A DNA stretch of 64,000 nucleotides, taken from positions 29,644-93,643 of the forward strand of contig CANRFZ010000013.1 in the NCBI GenBank assembly GCA_947630025.1, read 5' to 3'. Positions 61,431 to 64,000 of the stretch are shown in pieces. Source of the DNA: an uncultured Lachnospiraceae bacterium. GTDB taxonomy: Bacteria > Bacillota > Clostridia > Lachnospirales > Lachnospiraceae. A model generated the notes under the pieces. It made no database searches. It was not told where the DNA came from and saw nothing but the letters and a program-made list of their open reading frames with translations. Positions within the stretch are counted from its first letter, which is position 1. The number at the start of each line of letters is the position of its first letter. Both the position numbers and the translations under genes were made by a program.

Positions 61431-61440
61431 TAGGGTTTTT
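61407..61440 (-). terminator. Terminator of the HAD gene overlapping the next promoter
   Basis: AAAACCCTAT / ATAGGGTTTT stem with a 13-base loop and T-runs on both strands. The stem overlaps the -35 and -10 of the maltodextrin promoter. Confidence 0.6.
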
Positions 61441-61614
61441 TATTTTTGCCGTTTTTAACAGAATCAGTGGTGCCTTTTTGTGCAAAGCAGACAATGCGGC
61501 GCTTCCGGTCTTTTCAGACGGTGCCGGCAGATACCGCTGATTCGCTGACGCACTCTTTTATAATTGCAGGCTGATTCAAGCAGCATCCTGCTATCAATAA
61601 AACAAAATCATTGT

Positions 61615-62433
61615 CTATAGGAATGCCGCCAGCTCTTTCACCGACGTAAAGATCAGATGCGGCTTTACGTCGGATGCCTCCACATCGGCCAGCGTCGCTT
61701 CGCCGCTGAGGACGAGGATGCTCTTTAAACCGTTGTTCTGCCCCGCCGCGATGTCCGTATACAGGCGGTCCCCCACCATGGCGATCCGCTCCCGTTCCGT
61801 ATCGGTGCGGGTGCACAGATAGTCGATGATGTCGCCGTTCGGCTTGCCGATGATCCGATCCGGCCAGCGGAACGCGGAGGCGTGGATAAAGGCGTGGATC
61901 GCGCCAATGTCAGGGATAAAGCCGTCTTCCGTAGGGCAGTTGTAGTCGGGGTGGGTAGCCAGATAGGGCAGGCCCGCCCGCACATGGTCGCAGACACGGC
62001 ACATTTTTTCATAAGTGAGGGACGTATCGAAAGCGGTCACCACCACATCCGGCTTCTCCTCCTCCAGTGTGATGCCGGCCTGCGCAAACTCCTCCTGCAG
62101 CAGCGGGTTGCCGAGCAGGAACACGCCTGCGCCGGGGTAATGCCGTTTCAGATAGGCGATGGCTGCCTGCCCCGATGTCACTATCCTGTCCTCCGCCACG
62201 TCCAATCCCATACGGTGCAGCTTCTCCACATAAACCGCCGCGTTCTTGGAGGAATTGTTGGTAACAAAGATGTATTTCCTTCCGGTTTCTTCTATCTTAT
62301 GTAAAAAAGAAAGCGCGCCGTCGATCCACCGCTCGCCCAGATAAACCGTGCCGTCCATGTCCAGCGCGAAGCACCGCACATCCTCCAGAATGTGATCCCG
62401 ATCCTGATCTACCGTCAGCCTGACATCTGCCAT
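61615..62433 (-). CDS. HAD-IIA family phosphatase (NagD-like)
   Basis: 272 residues. HAD motif I FALDMDGTVYLGE, motif II VTNNSSKN, IIA cap, motif III/IV GKPNGDIIDYL and MVGDRLYTDIAAGQNNG. Acts on phosphorylated metabolites; substrate unknown. AAAAGGAGATCGGCAT precedes the ATG. Confidence 0.92.
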   Translation of the reverse strand: MADVRLTVDQDRDHILEDVRCFALDMDGTVYLGERWIDGALSFLHKIEETGRKYIFVTNNSSKNAAVYVEKLHRMGLDVAEDRIVTSGQAAIAYLKRHYPGAGVFLLGNPLLQEEFAQAGITLEEEKPDVVVTAFDTSLTYEKMCRVCDHVRAGLPYLATHPDYNCPTEDGFIPDIGAIHAFIHASAFRWPDRIIGKPNGDIIDYLCTRTDTERERIAMVGDRLYTDIAAGQNNGLKSILVLSGEATLADVEASDVKPHLIFTSVKELAAFL

Positions 62434-62480
62434 ATGCCGATCTCCTTTTTCGGTTCTGTCAACAGCTTATCATCCTGCTG

Positions 62481-62566
62481 CTTTCCTTAACATCATAACG
62501 CCGTTTCTTTCATTACCATCATAGCACTCTGTTAGCACTGTTGCTTTCTTTAACATCATAGCACCG
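62481..62566. repeat. Three dispersed 23-bp repeats upstream of the HAD gene
   Basis: Degenerate copies of CTTTCTTTAACATCATAGCACC begin at 62481, 62507 and 62544. Non-coding; possible regulatory sites. Confidence 0.5.
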
Positions 62567-62662
62567 CTGCACGTTTTTCACAAATGGGATTTCAAGAAGT
62601 CCCCCACAGGTCTTTTAAAGAATCCCCCATGGCCTGCCGGTGAGCCGGCAAGCCGTCCTTTC

Positions 62663-63718
62663 TCACATCTTCTGTTCAAACTCCGCCATGCCGGAAGAAC
62701 GTGCCGCCAATTTATGCCATCTGCTCAGAACCTCCGGATCATCCTGCGCCCGTATCAGCTCCATGACCCGCTGCGGGATCTGCCCGAAGTCCTCCAGAAG
62801 CTCCACGATGGCTTTTACCATGCCTTGGGTTTCTCCCTGCTCCAAGCCTTCCGCCCTTCCTTCCCTGCGTCCTCGCTCGATCAGTTCCGTTATCGCCCTG
62901 CACATATCTACCTTTCCCTCCCCACTATATGTCTTGACTTTCATCAGTTCCTTTGTTCTTGTATACTCCGCTATCATGTCATAAGTGTCCGGCTCCATCG
63001 CCCGGTAGGACGGATCGTTTACCGCCAGCTCGTACAACCGGTCCGGCTCCTCCGCATATCTGAGGCAGTCGAACACCTGCTTCACATCCGTTCGGAATAC
63101 GTCCGTATTCTCAAATTTCCGCACTTCACACAGGCAGATCCGGTAGTCGTTCACCCTGTCCCGGAACTCCTCCGGAATTCCGGTAAAGTCCAGTATGTCA
63201 TGCAGGGATGCCGCCCCGTCCCAGTCCTCCCCGTAGTAGAGCACCACCGTCACACAGGGCGCCAGCCGGCTGTCCCTCATAAAACCGGACAGAAATTCCG
63301 CCTTGGTAACTCTGCCGCTGCTCCTGACTTCTTTCCCGATCTGCGCCGCCTGTCTCTCGTACTCCGCCGCATCATAGGACATACACCGCAGCGGCATCAG
63401 ATAGTCCGTCTCCTCCTGATTCTCCAGCCCGACTACCATGAAGTCCACGCCGAAGGCTGCCCGGCGCACCAGATCGCGGTGCCGATCCTTTAGGATGCGG
63501 TTCCCTCCACCCATGCTTCTGCCGGAATCTTCGCTGCTACCGCCGCTTTCCATCTTTCCATGCCCTATGGCGCCGAACTGCCCGCTCTGACTGTCCAGCT
63601 CCGTTAAATCCTCCGCCCTGAGCACCTGCCTGCCCTCGCATAACAGACCGTTGATCAGGTCGGCAAACCGCCCGGCATCGTAGAAATAGCCCTTTTTCTG
63701 CAGGTCCTTTCTTCCCAT
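62663..63718 (-). CDS. Rpn family PD-(D/E)XK nuclease / transposase-like protein
   Basis: 351 residues. FYDAGRFADLINGLLCEGRQV start, then FMVVGLENQEETDYLMPLRC, LYYGEDWDGAASLHDIL and a C-terminal coiled, Glu-rich tail (RREGRAEGLEQGETQGMVK). This is the Rpn/transposase_31-type family common in Lachnospiraceae, with a RecB-like nuclease fold that promotes recA-independent recombination in known members. GGGAGGAAGAAGG precedes the ATG at 63718. Next to the 90-bp repeats. Confidence 0.85.
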   Translation of the reverse strand: MGRKDLQKKGYFYDAGRFADLINGLLCEGRQVLRAEDLTELDSQSGQFGAIGHGKMESGGSSEDSGRSMGGGNRILKDRHRDLVRRAAFGVDFMVVGLENQEETDYLMPLRCMSYDAAEYERQAAQIGKEVRSSGRVTKAEFLSGFMRDSRLAPCVTVVLYYGEDWDGAASLHDILDFTGIPEEFRDRVNDYRICLCEVRKFENTDVFRTDVKQVFDCLRYAEEPDRLYELAVNDPSYRAMEPDTYDMIAEYTRTKELMKVKTYSGEGKVDMCRAITELIERGRREGRAEGLEQGETQGMVKAIVELLEDFGQIPQRVMELIRAQDDPEVLSRWHKLAARSSGMAEFEQKM

Positions 63719-63833
63719 CCTTCTTCCTCCCTTATCGGATTTTTTGCACATACAAGGGATTCTTTCAGAACAGAAATGCAGACTCACAGATTTGCAAGCA
63801 GAACTGCCAGACTTCCCAGATGTGTTTGAATAA

Positions 63834-64000
63834 ATAGTACCATATGCGCAAGCTCGGCAGCTTGCGCTACGAGAATTGCTTCGCAATTCTCCCGAAATGA
63901 TTTATGCTATTGGCATCAGAGATATAGTACCATATGCGCAAGCTCGGCAGCTTGCGCTACGAGAATTGCTTCGCAATTCTCCCGAAATGATTTATGCTAT
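63834..64000. repeat. Two 90-bp hairpin repeat units
   Basis: Unit 63834-63923 recurs at 63924-64000, cut by the window end, with no visible difference over the shared 77 bases. Each holds two perfect hairpins: GCGCAAGCT / AGCTTGCGC and GAGAATTGC / GCAATTCTC. Style similar to the trkH-trkA element. Confidence 0.85.

Noticed and set aside
63834..64000. CRISPR array
   Set aside because: Units are 90 bp with no variable spacers and internal hairpins.

Overview
The window is a chromosomal segment of a GC-rich, spore-forming anaerobe of the Clostridia, most likely Lachnospiraceae. Supporting evidence: an alpha/beta-type small acid-soluble spore protein, a ThiT-type thiamine importer under a TPP riboswitch, a ClpP/ClpX/trigger-factor cluster, DUF6465 and DUF1700/PadR proteins typical of that family, strong AGGAGG ribosome binding sites, and TTGACA/TATAAT promoters. 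Genus cannot be fixed from sequence alone. Most genes lie on the minus strand; no rRNA, tRNA or CRISPR array was seen.

Layout. 1-1.9 kb: PadR regulator, DUF1700 membrane protein and start of a DUF4097-type protein. 2.2-4.4 kb: TrkH/KtrB and TrkA/KtrA potassium uptake. 4.4-5.4 kb: DUF6465 protein, a broken serine resolvase and a tiny ribbon-helix-helix protein. 5.4-7.6 kb: mannose-6-phosphate isomerase and cellobiose-2-epimerase-like enzyme. 7.7-11.2 kb: heterodimeric ABC exporter. 11.3-16.5 kb: complete branched-chain amino acid importer (livJ-H-M-G-F) with a promoter, a leader hairpin and a terminator. 16.5-26.3 kb: GH13 amylase, endonuclease IV, a nuclease-helicase fusion, an HPr-like protein, AsnA, NagA, serine hydrolase, nitroreductase. 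26.4-32.7 kb: glutamate synthase gltB-gltD with a terminator hairpin in its leader. 32.8-36.4 kb: CPBP protease and hexuronate enzymes UxuB/UxuA. 36.5-41.1 kb: ThiT, a MetH-activation-like protein, conserved hypotheticals, VanZ and a D-2-hydroxyacid dehydrogenase. 41.2-46.5 kb: tig-clpP-clpX-engB-AI-2E exporter cluster. 46.6-49.4 kb: binding protein plus a fused permease-ATPase, behind a structured, terminator-gated leader RNA that I cannot assign to a known riboswitch class. 49.4-52.4 kb: spore protein, then an AT-rich islet with an ADP-ribosyltransferase-like protein (DUF3990), a small unknown protein and a NADAR-domain ADP-ribose hydrolase, followed by a doubly deleted WYL regulator. 52.4-55.2 kb: DJ-1 protein, RhuM-family gene flanked by 70-bp direct repeats that each carry a promoter, and a CYTH protein. 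55.2-61.5 kb: maltodextrin operon (binding protein, MalF, MalG, MalQ, LacI regulator) behind three tandem LacI-type operators. 61.6-64 kb: HAD phosphatase, Rpn-type nuclease and 90-bp hairpin repeats.

How it works together: the cell imports K+, branched-chain amino acids, thiamine and maltodextrin; channels mannose, GlcNAc, hexuronate and cellobiose-type sugars into central metabolism; and assimilates nitrogen through AsnA and GltBD. The most promising undescribed system is the DUF3990/unknown/NADAR operon (49.9-51.5 kb), read here as an ADP-ribosylation toxin-antitoxin or defence module. The second is the orphan riboswitch-like leader at 49.2-49.4 kb.
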